Below, piece after piece: positions 1-8,379 of a stretch of 52,531 bases of DNA. Origin of the DNA: QHBQ01 sp038230695 (lineage in GTDB: Bacteria; Chloroflexota; Chloroflexia; QHBQ01). Made by a program: the position numbers and the translations under genes. The stretch is taken from positions 1-52,531 of the forward strand of contig JBBRMT010000004.1 of the NCBI GenBank assembly GCA_038230695.1. Direction: 5' to 3'. Every line of letters begins with the position of its first letter. Position 1 is the stretch's first letter. Below the pieces are notes generated by a model. The model was not told the origin of the DNA, searched no databases, and saw only the letters and a list, made by a program, of their open reading frames with translations.

Positions 1-803
1 GCCAGCAGCCGCCAGTGGGTGGTTACGGCCAGCAGCCGCCAGTGGGTGGTTACGGCCAGCAGCCGCCAGCGGGCGGGCAGCCCAGCTATTCGGCCCCTAG
101 CTTCAATCAGGCTGATATGCAGAAGATGATGCAGCAGGGTCGCGCCGACCTTGCCACCCTCCCCAGCAAGTGGATGAAGGCTCTGGCATCGCGCACCCCT
201 GCTTTCTTCGATGCAGAGCAGGCCAATGCCAACCCGGTAGCGCTTGTCACCAACCTGCTGGTCGAAGGGGTGGTGTCCGGCATTATTGCCTTCCTGTTCC
301 TCATCGCTCTGTTCGGCAGCTATGGTGGCAGCTTTGGCACCGCCTTCTCTGCATTCATTAACGGCATCTGGTCTGCCTTCATCGAGCTTGGCATTGGCGC
401 AGGTCTCGCTTATGTGTTCGGCGTGTATGTGTTCCATGGTAAGGCCGACCCGCTGCGTTTGGCATACGTAATGTCTCTCTACGCCGTGCCGCTCGGCATT
501 ATCTACAGCGCTGTCCACTGGATATTCTTTCGCCTCTCACTCGGCTCACTCACTTCAGGCTCAGAGTTCATGTTCTACTTCCTGAACGGTCTACCTACTC
601 TGGTCTTCTGGTTGGCCGTAGCCTGGCTCTTCTACCTGGTGGTGCAGGCGGTATTCAAGTTCAATCAGCAGAACTCGATGTACATGGTCGCCGCAGTGGT
701 CGGTCTGCCTCTTCTGAGCGCATTGCTGAGTACCTTCGGCCTTACCTGGTTTAACTTCCTCAACGGCTTCATGTACGGGCCGTTCGGTGGCATCGGCTTC
801 TAA
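1..803 (+). CDS. Yip1-like membrane protein with GYGQQPPVG-repeat tail (5' end cut)
   Basis: The gene is cut by the left edge; its frame is open from base 3. The visible N-terminal part is a Gly/Tyr/Gln/Pro-rich tail built from a 9-residue unit (GYGQQPPVG) coded by near-perfect 27-bp direct repeats. After a short soluble stretch come about five hydrophobic segments (from NLLVEGVVSGIIAF to the C-terminal GLPLLSALLSTFGL), which is the number expected of Yip1-domain proteins. A low-complexity cytoplasmic tail before such a domain is common in Chloroflexota and Actinobacteria. Function is unknown; Yip1 proteins are membrane-organisation proteins in eukaryotes, but bacterial roles are not established. 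The number of repeat units cannot be known here. A hairpin terminator follows at 864-897, so the gene ends its transcription unit. Confidence 0.6.
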   Translation, partial: QQPPVGGYGQQPPVGGYGQQPPAGGQPSYSAPSFNQADMQKMMQQGRADLATLPSKWMKALASRTPAFFDAEQANANPVALVTNLLVEGVVSGIIAFLFLIALFGSYGGSFGTAFSAFINGIWSAFIELGIGAGLAYVFGVYVFHGKADPLRLAYVMSLYAVPLGIIYSAVHWIFFRLSLGSLTSGSEFMFYFLNGLPTLVFWLAVAWLFYLVVQAVFKFNQQNSMYMVAAVVGLPLLSALLSTFGLTWFNFLNGFMYGPFGGIGF

Positions 804-863
804 TTAGCAGCCAAGCCGCTAGCTCTCATGAAGCGAACGACAAATAAGGATCGAATGCAGATG

Positions 864-897
864 GGAGCCGCGAGAGATCGTGGCTCCTTCGCTTTTT
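864..897 (+). terminator. Rho-independent terminator after the Yip1-like gene
   Basis: GGAGCC (864-869) pairs with GGCTCC (882-887), with an inner CGA/TCG extension around a GAGA loop, followed by a T-rich tail ending in TTTTT at 893-897. It separates the left-edge gene from the ABC transporter operon. Confidence 0.7.
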
Positions 898-921
898 GCC
901 AACCCAGTCGCACAACAAATC

Positions 922-930
922 TGGTATAAT
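922..930 (+). promoter_or_regulatory. Extended -10 promoter ahead of the sugar ABC operon
   Basis: TGGTATAAT at 922-930 is an extended -10 element (TG, one base, TATAAT). No good -35 lies at 16-18 bp. The stretch downstream (970-1005) has three GTTAA/CTTAA half-sites that could be an operator, but no regulator is assigned. Confidence 0.5.
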
Positions 931-1071
931 AGCGCTGTTGGCAAGCCGACGGCGCGATTTGCCGTGCCGTTAACTTCGGCTTAACCTCTGGTTAAACTAG
1001 CCTTAAACCGCAGTGGGTACAATTCAGCGGACGCAATGATCGCGTTCTTAAATTGGAGAGGCGGAGCGAGG

Positions 1072-2154
1072 ATGGCGGAAGGTTCGACCGCGATACAGCA
1101 GGTCAGCGGGCAGACGGCCGGGCAGGGCCGTCAGTCGCGCCGTTTCTGGCAGAACGTCGAGGGCTACGCCTACGTGATGCCCGCGCTGATCATCCTGCTC
1201 ATCTTCCAGTTCTTCCCCATCATCTACGCCTTCGTCCTTAGCTTGCACAAGGTGTTCATCCTCAGAGGCTTCCTGCCCAACCCCGCCACCGAAGTCGGCT
1301 TCAATAATTACATCAACCTGTTCACCGACCCCGATTTCTGGCAGGCGTTCGCCAATACCGTCTGGTATGCGGTCGGCACGTTGACGCTGGGGTTGGGCAT
1401 TTCGCTGTTCCTCGCCCTGCTACTCAGTCGGCCGATCAAGGGCATTGGCATCTATCGCACCCTCTACTTTCTGCCCTACATCACCTCTCTGGTGGTCAGC
1501 GGTATCGTCTGGCAATGGCTGTTCCGCTCACCAGACGGACGTGGGCCGGGCGGCCTGATTAACTACATCCTCAGCTTCTTCGGCAAGAACACCGCCGACT
1601 TCCTGGGCGAGTCGCGGGGCATCTTCAAGCTGGCAATCCAGAGCATCTTCGGCACGGGAGTGAACGTACCCGCCTTTCTGGAGGGGCCGAGCCTGGCGCT
1701 ATGTGTGATCATCCTGCTGGCGGTGTGGTACATCGTCGGTTTCGACGTAATCGTGTTCATGGCCGGGCTGGCAAACATCCCCAAAGAGCTATACGATGCG
1801 GCCCGTGTGGATGGCGCAGAGGGTTGGAAGCTGTTTCGCTACATCACCTGGCCGTTGCTCACCCCCACCACCTTCTTCCTGCTGGTGGTAAGCACTATTG
1901 GCGCGTTCCAGGCGTTCACCCCCATCTACGTCACCGCCCTGCCGCCACCCGGCAGCGGCAACCCGGCGGGTACAACCACGACCCTGACTATCATGTTCTA
2001 CAACGCTGCCTTCAAGTATTCCAGCCAGGGGCTGGGCTACTCCTCTACTATCGCCATGGTGCTGTTCGTCATCCTCATCGCCCTGGCGGTGTTCCAGCTA
2101 CGCTTCATCGGCAAGCGGGTGGAGTACAGCTTAGGCACGAGGCATGAGGCATGA
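1072..2154 (+). CDS. Sugar/glycerol-phosphate ABC transporter permease, UgpA/MalF type
   Basis: Membrane permease of a carbohydrate uptake ABC transporter, 360 aa. A short basic cytoplasmic N-terminus is followed by six hydrophobic segments. The EAA loop that docks the ATPase is visible as YDAARVDGAEGWKLFRYI followed by a conserved WPLL(T)P. I chose ATG 1072 (MAEGSTAIQQ) because GGAG sits 5 bases upstream; an upstream in-frame ATG at 1036 lacks this. It is followed by the second permease (2363) and a binding lipoprotein (3602), an order typical of CUT1 importers. No ATPase is encoded nearby, so a shared MsmX/UgpC-type ATPase elsewhere must energise it (inference). The last codons read through a GGCATGA short repeat. 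Substrate is uncertain; the binding protein resembles UgpB. Confidence 0.85.
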   Translation: MAEGSTAIQQVSGQTAGQGRQSRRFWQNVEGYAYVMPALIILLIFQFFPIIYAFVLSLHKVFILRGFLPNPATEVGFNNYINLFTDPDFWQAFANTVWYAVGTLTLGLGISLFLALLLSRPIKGIGIYRTLYFLPYITSLVVSGIVWQWLFRSPDGRGPGGLINYILSFFGKNTADFLGESRGIFKLAIQSIFGTGVNVPAFLEGPSLALCVIILLAVWYIVGFDVIVFMAGLANIPKELYDAARVDGAEGWKLFRYITWPLLTPTTFFLLVVSTIGAFQAFTPIYVTALPPPGSGNPAGTTTTLTIMFYNAAFKYSSQGLGYSSTIAMVLFVILIALAVFQLRFIGKRVEYSLGTRHEA

Positions 2155-2160
2155 GTGGCA

Positions 2161-2305
2161 AAACCCCTCTCCCAGCGGGAGAGGTTGGGTGAGGGAGAAT
2201 CTCGCAGCGCCGTCAAGGTTTAATGGATCATTTGTAAGTGTTTCCGAAGCTAACGGTAGGGCAGCATTTCTCCCCCAAACCCCCGCTGGGGGCTTAGTTG
2301 GTCGC
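2161..2305. repeat. Palindromic CCTCTCCC repeat plus half MITE arm
   Basis: 2161-2210 holds a CCCCTCTCCCAGCGGGAGAGG palindrome-type unit followed by a TTGGGTGAGGGAGAATCTCGC tail; near-identical units occur at 3322-3372 and elsewhere. 2268-2302 is a single arm of the MITE-like element described at 32460-32593 (CCCCCGCTGGGGGCTTAGTT). The two together fill the gap between the permease genes and make the second permease frame look artificially longer upstream. Confidence 0.7.
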
Positions 2306-2362
2306 CGCTTCACTTGTGGCGAGGGCGAATCTGGTCGAACTATCACGCGGAAGGTTGTACCG

Positions 2363-3280
2363 ATGCAGGCAGCGCAAACAGCAGGCCAGACAGGGACACA
2401 GGCAGCCGAGTACAACGGCAGGCCGCGCCGCCGCATCCACTGGGGCAACGTGCTGACCCACATCATCCTCTCGCTGGGGGTGCTGGTGGTGGCGCTGCCC
2501 TTCGTCTGGATGATCGTCACCTCGCTGAAAACCTATGGCGACTCCGCCACTTTCCCGGTCGGCAAGAGCATCGGCGACCTGTTCAGCGTGTTCATCCCCA
2601 AAGGGCTGCACTTCGAGAACTACGCCGATGCCTGGAACGCCGCGCCCTTCGGCACGTACTTCGTCAATACCATCATCGTCGCAATCGGCACCACCACTGG
2701 CGTGCTGATCACCTCGGTGTTTGCCGCCTATGCCTTCGCCAAGATAGACTTCAAGGGCAGCGCGGCGCTATTCTTGTTGGTGCTGTCCACCATGATGATT
2801 CCCCACGAGGCCACCTACATCCCCAACTTCGTGATTGCCAAGAACCTGGGCTGGTACAACACCTACACCGGGCTGATTGTGCCTTGGATCGCCAGTCCGT
2901 TCAGCATCTTCCTGCTGCGCCAGTTCTTTCGCGCCATTCCTACCGAGATGTACGAGGCGGCGCAACTGGATGGCTGTAGCCGCTTCCGCTTCCTCTGGCA
3001 GTTCATGGTGCCGCTATCCAAACCCGCGCTGATTACCGCCGGACTTAACAGCTTCATCGCCAGTTGGAACTCGCTGCTCTGGCCGCTGATCATAACCCAG
3101 ACCGATAATATGTCGGTGCTGCAACGTGGCCTCAGCGAGTTCCTCAATGGCGAGCACGGCATCGAGTTCAACCTGCTGATGGCGGCCAGCGCCTTCACCG
3201 TGCTGCCCATCGTCGTTCTCTACTTCTTCGCCCAGAAGCAATTTATCGCGGGCATCGCCACATCAGGGCTGAAGGGATAG
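2363..3280 (+). CDS. Sugar/glycerol-phosphate ABC transporter permease, UgpE/MalG type
   Basis: Second membrane permease of the importer, 305 aa, six hydrophobic segments after a basic N-terminus. The EAA loop reads YEAAQLDGCSRFRFLWQF followed by a conserved proline region, and the C-terminus IAGIATSGLKG resembles the conserved end of UgpE/MalG proteins (GxxxGAVKG). Start chosen at ATG 2363 (MQAAQTAGQT) because GGAAGG (2349-2354) is 8 bases upstream. The open frame extends to 2144 only because it reads through the intergenic palindromes, so the upstream 73 codons are rejected. Works with the 1072 permease and 3602 lipoprotein. Confidence 0.87.
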   Translation: MQAAQTAGQTGTQAAEYNGRPRRRIHWGNVLTHIILSLGVLVVALPFVWMIVTSLKTYGDSATFPVGKSIGDLFSVFIPKGLHFENYADAWNAAPFGTYFVNTIIVAIGTTTGVLITSVFAAYAFAKIDFKGSAALFLLVLSTMMIPHEATYIPNFVIAKNLGWYNTYTGLIVPWIASPFSIFLLRQFFRAIPTEMYEAAQLDGCSRFRFLWQFMVPLSKPALITAGLNSFIASWNSLLWPLIITQTDNMSVLQRGLSEFLNGEHGIEFNLLMAASAFTVLPIVVLYFFAQKQFIAGIATSGLKG

Positions 3281-3498
3281 CGCTGAGTGCTGAGTGCTGA
3301 GTTATGAATGGTGAGAAGCAAAACCCCTCTCCCAGCGGGAGAGGTTGGGTGAGGGGGGGATCTCGCAGCGCATCAATGCCAATTGCTAGCACGAAAGTTG
3401 GCGTAGGGGCGCAGGGCATACGCCCGCTTGCATCGCCATCATGTTCATCACAAACGCCAATGTTGGGGAATGGGTGAACCGTTGTTCGCCCTGGTAAA
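3281..3498. repeat. Intergenic repeat cluster before the binding-protein gene
   Basis: The 321-base gap 3281-3601 has no gene. It contains a 7-bp short tandem repeat (TGCTGAG x3, 3282-3304) directly after the stop codon, a CCTCTCCC...GGGAGAGG palindrome with GTGAGGGGG tail (3322-3372), a TAGGGGCG...CGCCC palindrome (3403-3425) and a related GGGTGAACC...TTCGCCC palindrome (3472-3491). No promoter of quality is visible; a strong Shine-Dalgarno (GGAGGA) precedes 3602. Confidence 0.75.
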
Positions 3499-3601
3499 AG
3501 TTGGAAAGGAGGCCGGGCAACCACTAGAATGAGGCGGAGACCTGAACCGTGAGGCTACTATAAACCAAAAGCAAGCATTCCAAACAAGGAGGAGAGTTAC
3601 C

Positions 3602-5230
3602 GTGAAACTAAGGAATAAACTATCGGCATTGGCGGCTGTTATGCTGCTGCTACCGTTGCTCGCTGCCTGCGGTGGCGCTAGCGCGACTGATACGCCATTG
3701 CCTGCGCCAACCACAGGTAGCGCGGCTGCACCAACCACCGCAATGGTGATGACCCCAACTGCTGGCACGATGATGACCAGCACCCAGATGATGGGTATGA
3801 CCCCCACCGCTGGCATGATGATGACTCCCACTGCTGGCACGATGATGACCGGCACCCAGATGATGGGTATGACCCCCACCGCTGGCGCGATGATGACTGG
3901 CACTGCCAGCACCTCGATGACCAGCACCACCCCAACCGCTGCGCCCAAAGCGCCAACCCCCACCTCCACGCCCGCCAATGTGGGCCAGGCTGCGCCGAAT
4001 GCGACTAAAATCACATTCTGGCACACCCAGACGCGCCACAACGCCGATGTGCTGAACGGCATGGTGGCCGATTTCAACAAGACCCACCCCGATGTCTTCG
4101 TCACCCCGCAGTACAAGGGTGGCTATACCGACCTGCTCACCGCAGTGCAAACCGCTGCCGCTGGTGGCAGCCTGCCCGACCTGACAGTTGGCTATGAGAA
4201 CTGGATCCCCGGCCTGATCAGCGCCGATGCAGTGGTGCCGTTCGACGATTACATCAATGACCCCACCAACGGCCTGAACGCGAGTGACCTGAGCGACATT
4301 CTGCCCCAGTTCATCGCCACCAACAAGTATCCGGCTTACGGCAACAAGATGTACAGCTTCCCCTTTACCAAGAGTACGCTGACGATGTGGGTCAACAGTG
4401 ACCTGCTCAAAAAGATCAACAAGAGCGCCCCGCCCACGACCTGGGCGGAGTTCGTATCCGACAGCCAGGCCATCCGCGCTCTCGGCTCGGATTACTACGG
4501 CTTCGAGTTCCAGCCAGAGCCTTCGATGCTGGTGGGCATGGTCTATTCCTTCGGCGGCCAGATGATGAACGCCGACAACTCCCAGTTCGTCTTCAACAGC
4601 CCACAGGGTGTGGCCGCCTTGCAGACGCTAGCCGACGGTGTGAAGGGCGGCTACTTCCTGATGGTCACGCCCAGCACCTTCCAGGAGGAGCAGGACTTCG
4701 CCAGGCAGAAGGTTGGCTTCATCATCGAGAGCAGCAGCTCCTACAGCTACATCCCCACCTACTACCCGGTAGATGCGAACAAGACCCCCGTCCCCGGCTC
4801 CGACTTCAACTGGTCGGCGGAGATGTTGCCGCACGCCGATGGCGTAACCCCGCAGACCACTATCTACGGCGGCAATATCATCATGTATAAGACGGGCGCT
4901 GCACAGCAGAAGGCTGCCTGGGAGTTCGTCAAGTGGTTCACCGACGCGCCCCAAACCGCCAAGTGGGCCAGCGCCAGTGGCTATATGCCGCTCCGCAAGT
5001 CGGCGGCTACTACCGAGCCGCTGCAAACTCTCTACGCCAAGAACGCCCGCGCCAAATCGGCCTTCACCAACGTGCTGCCCTACGCCACTGATGCCGAACC
5101 GAAGGTAGGCAGTTACCAGCAGGTGCGCGACATCATAGCCAGCACTATCACCCAGGTGGTCAAGGGAACAAGCGCCGCCACCGACGGCATGAAGTCGGCG
5201 CAGGACAAGTCGAACCAGACGCTGAAGTAG
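3602..5230 (+). CDS. ABC transporter substrate-binding lipoprotein (family 1, UgpB-like) with Met/Thr repeat linker
   Basis: Extracytoplasmic solute-binding protein of the sugar importer, 542 aa. GTG start with GGAGGAGAG just upstream. Residues 1-22 are a lipoprotein signal with lipobox LLAAC. Residues about 25-125 form a low-complexity Met/Thr/Pro linker with a tandem 24-residue unit (72-bp direct repeat at 3758 and 3830). From about residue 137 comes the type-1 binding domain: ITFWHTQTRHN, FNKTHPDV, YKGGYTDLL, then a C-terminal lobe with AAWEFVKWFT. The start of the domain resembles UgpB, hence a glycerol-3-phosphate or oligosaccharide substrate is likely, not proven. The Met-rich linker is unusual for this family and recalls the surface protein at 51026-51697. 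Confidence 0.87.
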   Translation: MKLRNKLSALAAVMLLLPLLAACGGASATDTPLPAPTTGSAAAPTTAMVMTPTAGTMMTSTQMMGMTPTAGMMMTPTAGTMMTGTQMMGMTPTAGAMMTGTASTSMTSTTPTAAPKAPTPTSTPANVGQAAPNATKITFWHTQTRHNADVLNGMVADFNKTHPDVFVTPQYKGGYTDLLTAVQTAAAGGSLPDLTVGYENWIPGLISADAVVPFDDYINDPTNGLNASDLSDILPQFIATNKYPAYGNKMYSFPFTKSTLTMWVNSDLLKKINKSAPPTTWAEFVSDSQAIRALGSDYYGFEFQPEPSMLVGMVYSFGGQMMNADNSQFVFNSPQGVAALQTLADGVKGGYFLMVTPSTFQEEQDFARQKVGFIIESSSSYSYIPTYYPVDANKTPVPGSDFNWSAEMLPHADGVTPQTTIYGGNIIMYKTGAAQQKAAWEFVKWFTDAPQTAKWASASGYMPLRKSAATTEPLQTLYAKNARAKSAFTNVLPYATDAEPKVGSYQQVRDIIASTITQVVKGTSAATDGMKSAQDKSNQTLK

Positions 5231-5240
5231 GCACAACAAA

Positions 5241-5455
5241 AAGCCTCTCCCTAGGGGAGAGGTTTGGTGAGGGGAGAATGCTGACCTACATCAATGCCCA
5301 TCTTCAGCGTTAGTGCTATTCGACATCACCCTTGCCCAACCCTCTCTCTGCGTAGGGGGAGGGCTTTTTGCTGCCGTTGCTTACGATGAACATTTTGGGT
5401 TCTGCGAGATTCACCCTCACCCAACCCTCTCCCTGCGTAGGGAGAGGGCTTTTTA
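5241..5455. repeat. Three CCTCTCC...GGAGAGG palindromes between convergent genes
   Basis: Three units (5241-5290, 5335-5372, 5413-5455) of the CCTCTCCCTGCG(T)AGGGAGAGG family, each with an adjacent CTTTTT or GTGAGGGG flank. They lie between the convergent binding-protein and debranching-enzyme genes, and the two with a GGGCTTTTT end could act as terminators in the plus direction. Confidence 0.7.
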
Positions 5456-5460
5456 CTGCG

Positions 5461-7527
5461 CTAATGCTTGTTGATGAGGCCGATAATCTCCAGCAGCGCG
5501 GCCACGCTCCACGCCTGGGCGATGCAGCCTTTGGGCTGATGGGGCGCGTCGCCTTCGCAGATTTCGGCTACCGAGCCGATGCCGTAGTCGCGCATCTGAG
5601 TAATGAAAGGCGGGAGCAGGCCACGCAGCGCGGCGGGGTCGTGGGCCAGGCGGTGGCTGGTGGCGGCATATGCGCCGAGTAGCCAGGGCCAGACGGTTCC
5701 CTGGTGGTATGCGCCGTCACGCTGGTAGCGGTCGCCTGTGTAGCAGCCGATATAGTGGGGGTCGGTAGGAGCGAGGGTACGCAGACCGTAGGGGGTGAGC
5801 AGTTGATCATCAACCGCCACCAGCATTGCGGCAGCAGCTTCATCGCTGATCAGGTCGGGTTCGAGGGCGGCGGCGAATAGCTGATTGGGGCGCAGGCTGT
5901 CGTCGTCACCGCTGGGGCCGTCCACCACATCGTAGAGATACCGGACATTCTGGCACCAGAAGCGGGCGCGGAAGCTGGCCGCCGCCTTTTGCGCCAGCGC
6001 GGCGTAGTCCAGGTCGGTATCATCGGCCTTGAAGCCACGCTGGCGCAGGCGGGCCATGATCATCAGAGCATGGTGCCATAGCGCATTTATCTCCACCGGC
6101 TTGCCGATGCGCGGGGTAACTACCCAGTCGCCCACTTTGGCATCCATCCAGGTAAGCTGCACCCCCTCCTGCCCAGCGTAGAGCAGGCCATCGTTGGGGT
6201 CAACCTTGATGTTGTAGCGGGTGCCGTTTATATGATGGCGAATGATGTCGGCCAGTTTGGGGAAGAGGTCACGGGCCACGCTATCATCGCCAGTGTGCAA
6301 CAGGTGCTGCTCGATGGCGTGGTAGTACCAGAGAGTTGCATCCACGGTGTTATACTCAGGGGTCTGCGCTGCGTCGGGGAAGAAGTTGGGCAGCATCCCG
6401 CCGTCTATGTACTCGGCGAAGCTGCGTAGGATGGTGGCAGCCTCGTCGCTGCGGCCCGTCTGCAAGCAAAGGCCAGGGAGCGAGATCATCGTATCGCGCC
6501 CCCAGTCGGTGAACCAGTGGTAGCCAGCAATGACGGTGCGGAGCCAATCACCGCCCGCTTTAACCGGGTGGCGGGACACGATAAACTGGTCGGCGGCCAG
6601 GGTCAATTCGGCTTGCAGCGCGGCAATGTCCGCATCGCTGATCGGCTGGTCCTCGGCGATGGGGCAGAGTTCGGGATCGAGTGCGGCGGGGTCGAGTTGC
6701 GCCTGATGTAGCAGGTCGAGCGGGCGGTTCTGCGCCGCCTTCAGGCTGGTGACGTGGTCGAGGCTGATGCTGTCCCGCGCTTCGCTGCTGGCGATGATTG
6801 CCACGCTGTCGCCCTGGTTGAGGGTCAGCTTGATGATGCAGGGGGCGTAGAGGTCTTCCATATAGTCCAGCCCGCGCTCCTGCTCGGCGCGATAGACGAA
6901 GTGCCAGTACCATACACCCACCGTAATAATGGTGGCGGGCTGGCTGGTGAGCAGAAAATAGGGCGTGGCGGCGGGATACGCCTGGATCTCGCAGCCGCTG
7001 GAATGATCGTCGCTGGCGGGCGTGACTTGGAAGTTCCAGTCGAGCGAGCCGTGAGTCAGGTTATGATAGTCGCGGAAGTTGGCGAAGGGGCGCAAGGTCA
7101 GTTCCAGCGGGCTGTCGGTGTCGGTGGCGGTATACTGAACGTAGGTGGTGTTCTTGCCCTGCGCCATCCAGATACGCTTCTCCAAACGCGCCAGGCCCAG
7201 GTGATAGCTGAAGATGGCGATACCATGATCGAGGCTGAAGTCTTCGAGGTGGACGAAACCGGCGGGGTTGAGCTTGTCGTCGGGGTACTCGTTGGTGCCA
7301 AGATAGTAGGTGCTGCCGTCCAGCGTCACCTCCTCGTCCATCTTGGCAAGCATCACCAGTCGATCCACTGGCGGGTCGAGGCTGGCGACCAGCAGGCCGT
7401 GGTAACGGCGGGTGTTGGCCCCGATGATGGTGCCGCTGGCGTAGCCGCCGATGCCGTTAGTCACCAGCCACTCGCGGCGCATCCCCTCCTCGAAGCTGGT
7501 GATAATTTCGCGCTCAATCTTAATCAT
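5461..7527 (-). CDS. Glycogen debranching enzyme (amylo-alpha-1,6-glucosidase)
   Basis: Cytoplasmic enzyme that trims alpha-1,6 branch points of glycogen, 688 aa. The N-terminal domain carries NGIGGYASGTIIGANTRRYH, the signature of the bacterial/archaeal debranching family. The C-terminal (alpha/alpha)6 barrel has GYHWFTDWGRDTMISLPGL, the catalytic-core motif, then YNTVDATLWYY, MDAKVGDWVVTPRIGK and GTVWPWLLGAY. Length is normal for the family. Start set at ATG 7527 because GAGG lies 8 bases upstream; an in-frame GTG at 7536 overlaps that ribosome site. Gene faces the sugar ABC operon, so oligosaccharide import and glycogen use may be linked in this organism (inference). Single gene; no clear operon partner. 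Confidence 0.93.
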   Translation of the reverse strand: MIKIEREIITSFEEGMRREWLVTNGIGGYASGTIIGANTRRYHGLLVASLDPPVDRLVMLAKMDEEVTLDGSTYYLGTNEYPDDKLNPAGFVHLEDFSLDHGIAIFSYHLGLARLEKRIWMAQGKNTTYVQYTATDTDSPLELTLRPFANFRDYHNLTHGSLDWNFQVTPASDDHSSGCEIQAYPAATPYFLLTSQPATIITVGVWYWHFVYRAEQERGLDYMEDLYAPCIIKLTLNQGDSVAIIASSEARDSISLDHVTSLKAAQNRPLDLLHQAQLDPAALDPELCPIAEDQPISDADIAALQAELTLAADQFIVSRHPVKAGGDWLRTVIAGYHWFTDWGRDTMISLPGLCLQTGRSDEAATILRSFAEYIDGGMLPNFFPDAAQTPEYNTVDATLWYYHAIEQHLLHTGDDSVARDLFPKLADIIRHHINGTRYNIKVDPNDGLLYAGQEGVQLTWMDAKVGDWVVTPRIGKPVEINALWHHALMIMARLRQRGFKADDTDLDYAALAQKAAASFRARFWCQNVRYLYDVVDGPSGDDDSLRPNQLFAAALEPDLISDEAAAAMLVAVDDQLLTPYGLRTLAPTDPHYIGCYTGDRYQRDGAYHQGTVWPWLLGAYAATSHRLAHDPAALRGLLPPFITQMRDYGIGSVAEICEGDAPHQPKGCIAQAWSVAALLEIIGLINKH

Positions 7528-7640
7528 GGTCAACACCTCATTGTGTCAGCTATGCGGGGCAAATATATCGTCATCTAGTATAGCGTTTCATATGTGGTCT
7601 TGGATTGCCTGGGTAACTTGTGATCTTCTTGCTTACCCTA

Positions 7641-7667
7641 CCAGGGCGAACAACGGTTCGCCCCTAC
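7641..7667. repeat. GGGCGAAC...GTTCGCCC palindrome
   Basis: CAGGGCGAACAACGGTTCGCCCCTAC, a member of the TAGGGGCG...CGCCC palindrome family, in the otherwise empty gap 7528-7729. Further copies in the window: 13556-13580, 35044-35067, 35731-35756. Confidence 0.75.
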
Positions 7668-7729
7668 TGAACACTTGCTCTGCAAGAATGTGACCACAGC
7701 TATCCCGGTAGGGGTACAATAAAGGCGGG

Positions 7730-8167
7730 CTATGCGCCCGCCCCAGACATCTTGCTTGCGGTTGCCGCTAACTTGGAGGCGGTTGCCTTGAGGATCTGGC
7801 CGCTGCCATCTACCACGAAACGGGCGATGCGTGGCAGCATAGCACCGTTATCGGTGCGAACGTTCTTACGTAGGGTTATCGTATAGTGGGGTGCGGTGGT
7901 TGGGGAGGCGATCGCAGTTCGACTACTGGCTTGCGGGGCAGGCGGGGCGACAATATAGGCGGGACGACGCTCACGAACTTCATTCGCGTTGGGAGGGGTG
8001 GGGGTTGTGGCCTGCACCTTACTCAACATCTCGTCGCTGGGTACATGGGGTTGGCGGGTCTGCACGCTGTATTCGGCATCGGCCAGGTCGGGACAATATT
8101 CGGCCACATACTGCTGCACCTGCTCGAGTACCTGCGGTGCGACTTCTGTTCTCTGCGTGTCTATCAT
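7730..8167 (-). CDS. Hypothetical 145-aa protein
   Basis: I do not recognise a family. The N-terminal half is charged (MIDTQRTEVAPQVLEQVQQYVAEYCPDLADAEY), the middle is Pro/Thr/Ala-rich, and the end (YTITLRKNVRTDNGAMLPRIARFVVDGSGQILKATASK) looks like a small beta-rich segment. No signal peptide or membrane segment. Start at ATG 8167 is supported by AGGAG 7 bases upstream; a longer frame to 8248 overlaps the promoter. A consensus-like promoter lies at 8220-8248 and a GC-rich inverted repeat covers the stop codon. It appears to be a real monocistronic gene of unknown role. Confidence 0.6.
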   Translation of the reverse strand: MIDTQRTEVAPQVLEQVQQYVAEYCPDLADAEYSVQTRQPHVPSDEMLSKVQATTPTPPNANEVRERRPAYIVAPPAPQASSRTAIASPTTAPHYTITLRKNVRTDNGAMLPRIARFVVDGSGQILKATASKLAATASKMSGAGA

Positions 8168-8219
8168 GGCAAATCTCCTGACCCAAAGGCATCCTGATAA
8201 AGCTGGTTGTGTAATTGCA

Positions 8220-8248
8220 ATGATAACCGATATTGGCGTATCTGTCAA
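8220..8248 (-). promoter_or_regulatory. Sigma70-type promoter of the 145-aa protein gene
   Basis: On the minus strand: TTGACA (8248-8243), 17-bp spacer, TATCAT (8225-8220). Predicted start of transcription is near 8213, about 45 bases before ATG 8167. Confidence 0.75.
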
Positions 8249-8379
8249 TAGGTTGAGGTGAAAGTTGAAAGTTGAAAGCGACCTACGGTTAATGTTAGCA
8301 AGGTTTATGCCGTGGCGCTCAAGCCGTAGAGGAACAATCCTCGCCTGCTGTTCGTTCTAATACTAAAGGAGATTTAACC

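Noticed and set aside
2144..2362. Upstream extension of the second permease
   Set aside because: Translates intergenic palindromes (SPSGRGWVREN); good ribosome site only at 2363.
6754..7578. Long plus-strand frame opposite the debranching enzyme
   Set aside because: Antisense shadow of a strongly coding gene; no ribosome site, composition unlike protein.
7718..7742. Hairpin over the stop of the 145-aa gene as a terminator
   Set aside because: GC-rich stem (GGCGGGC/GCGCCCGCC) lacks a T-run on the minus strand.
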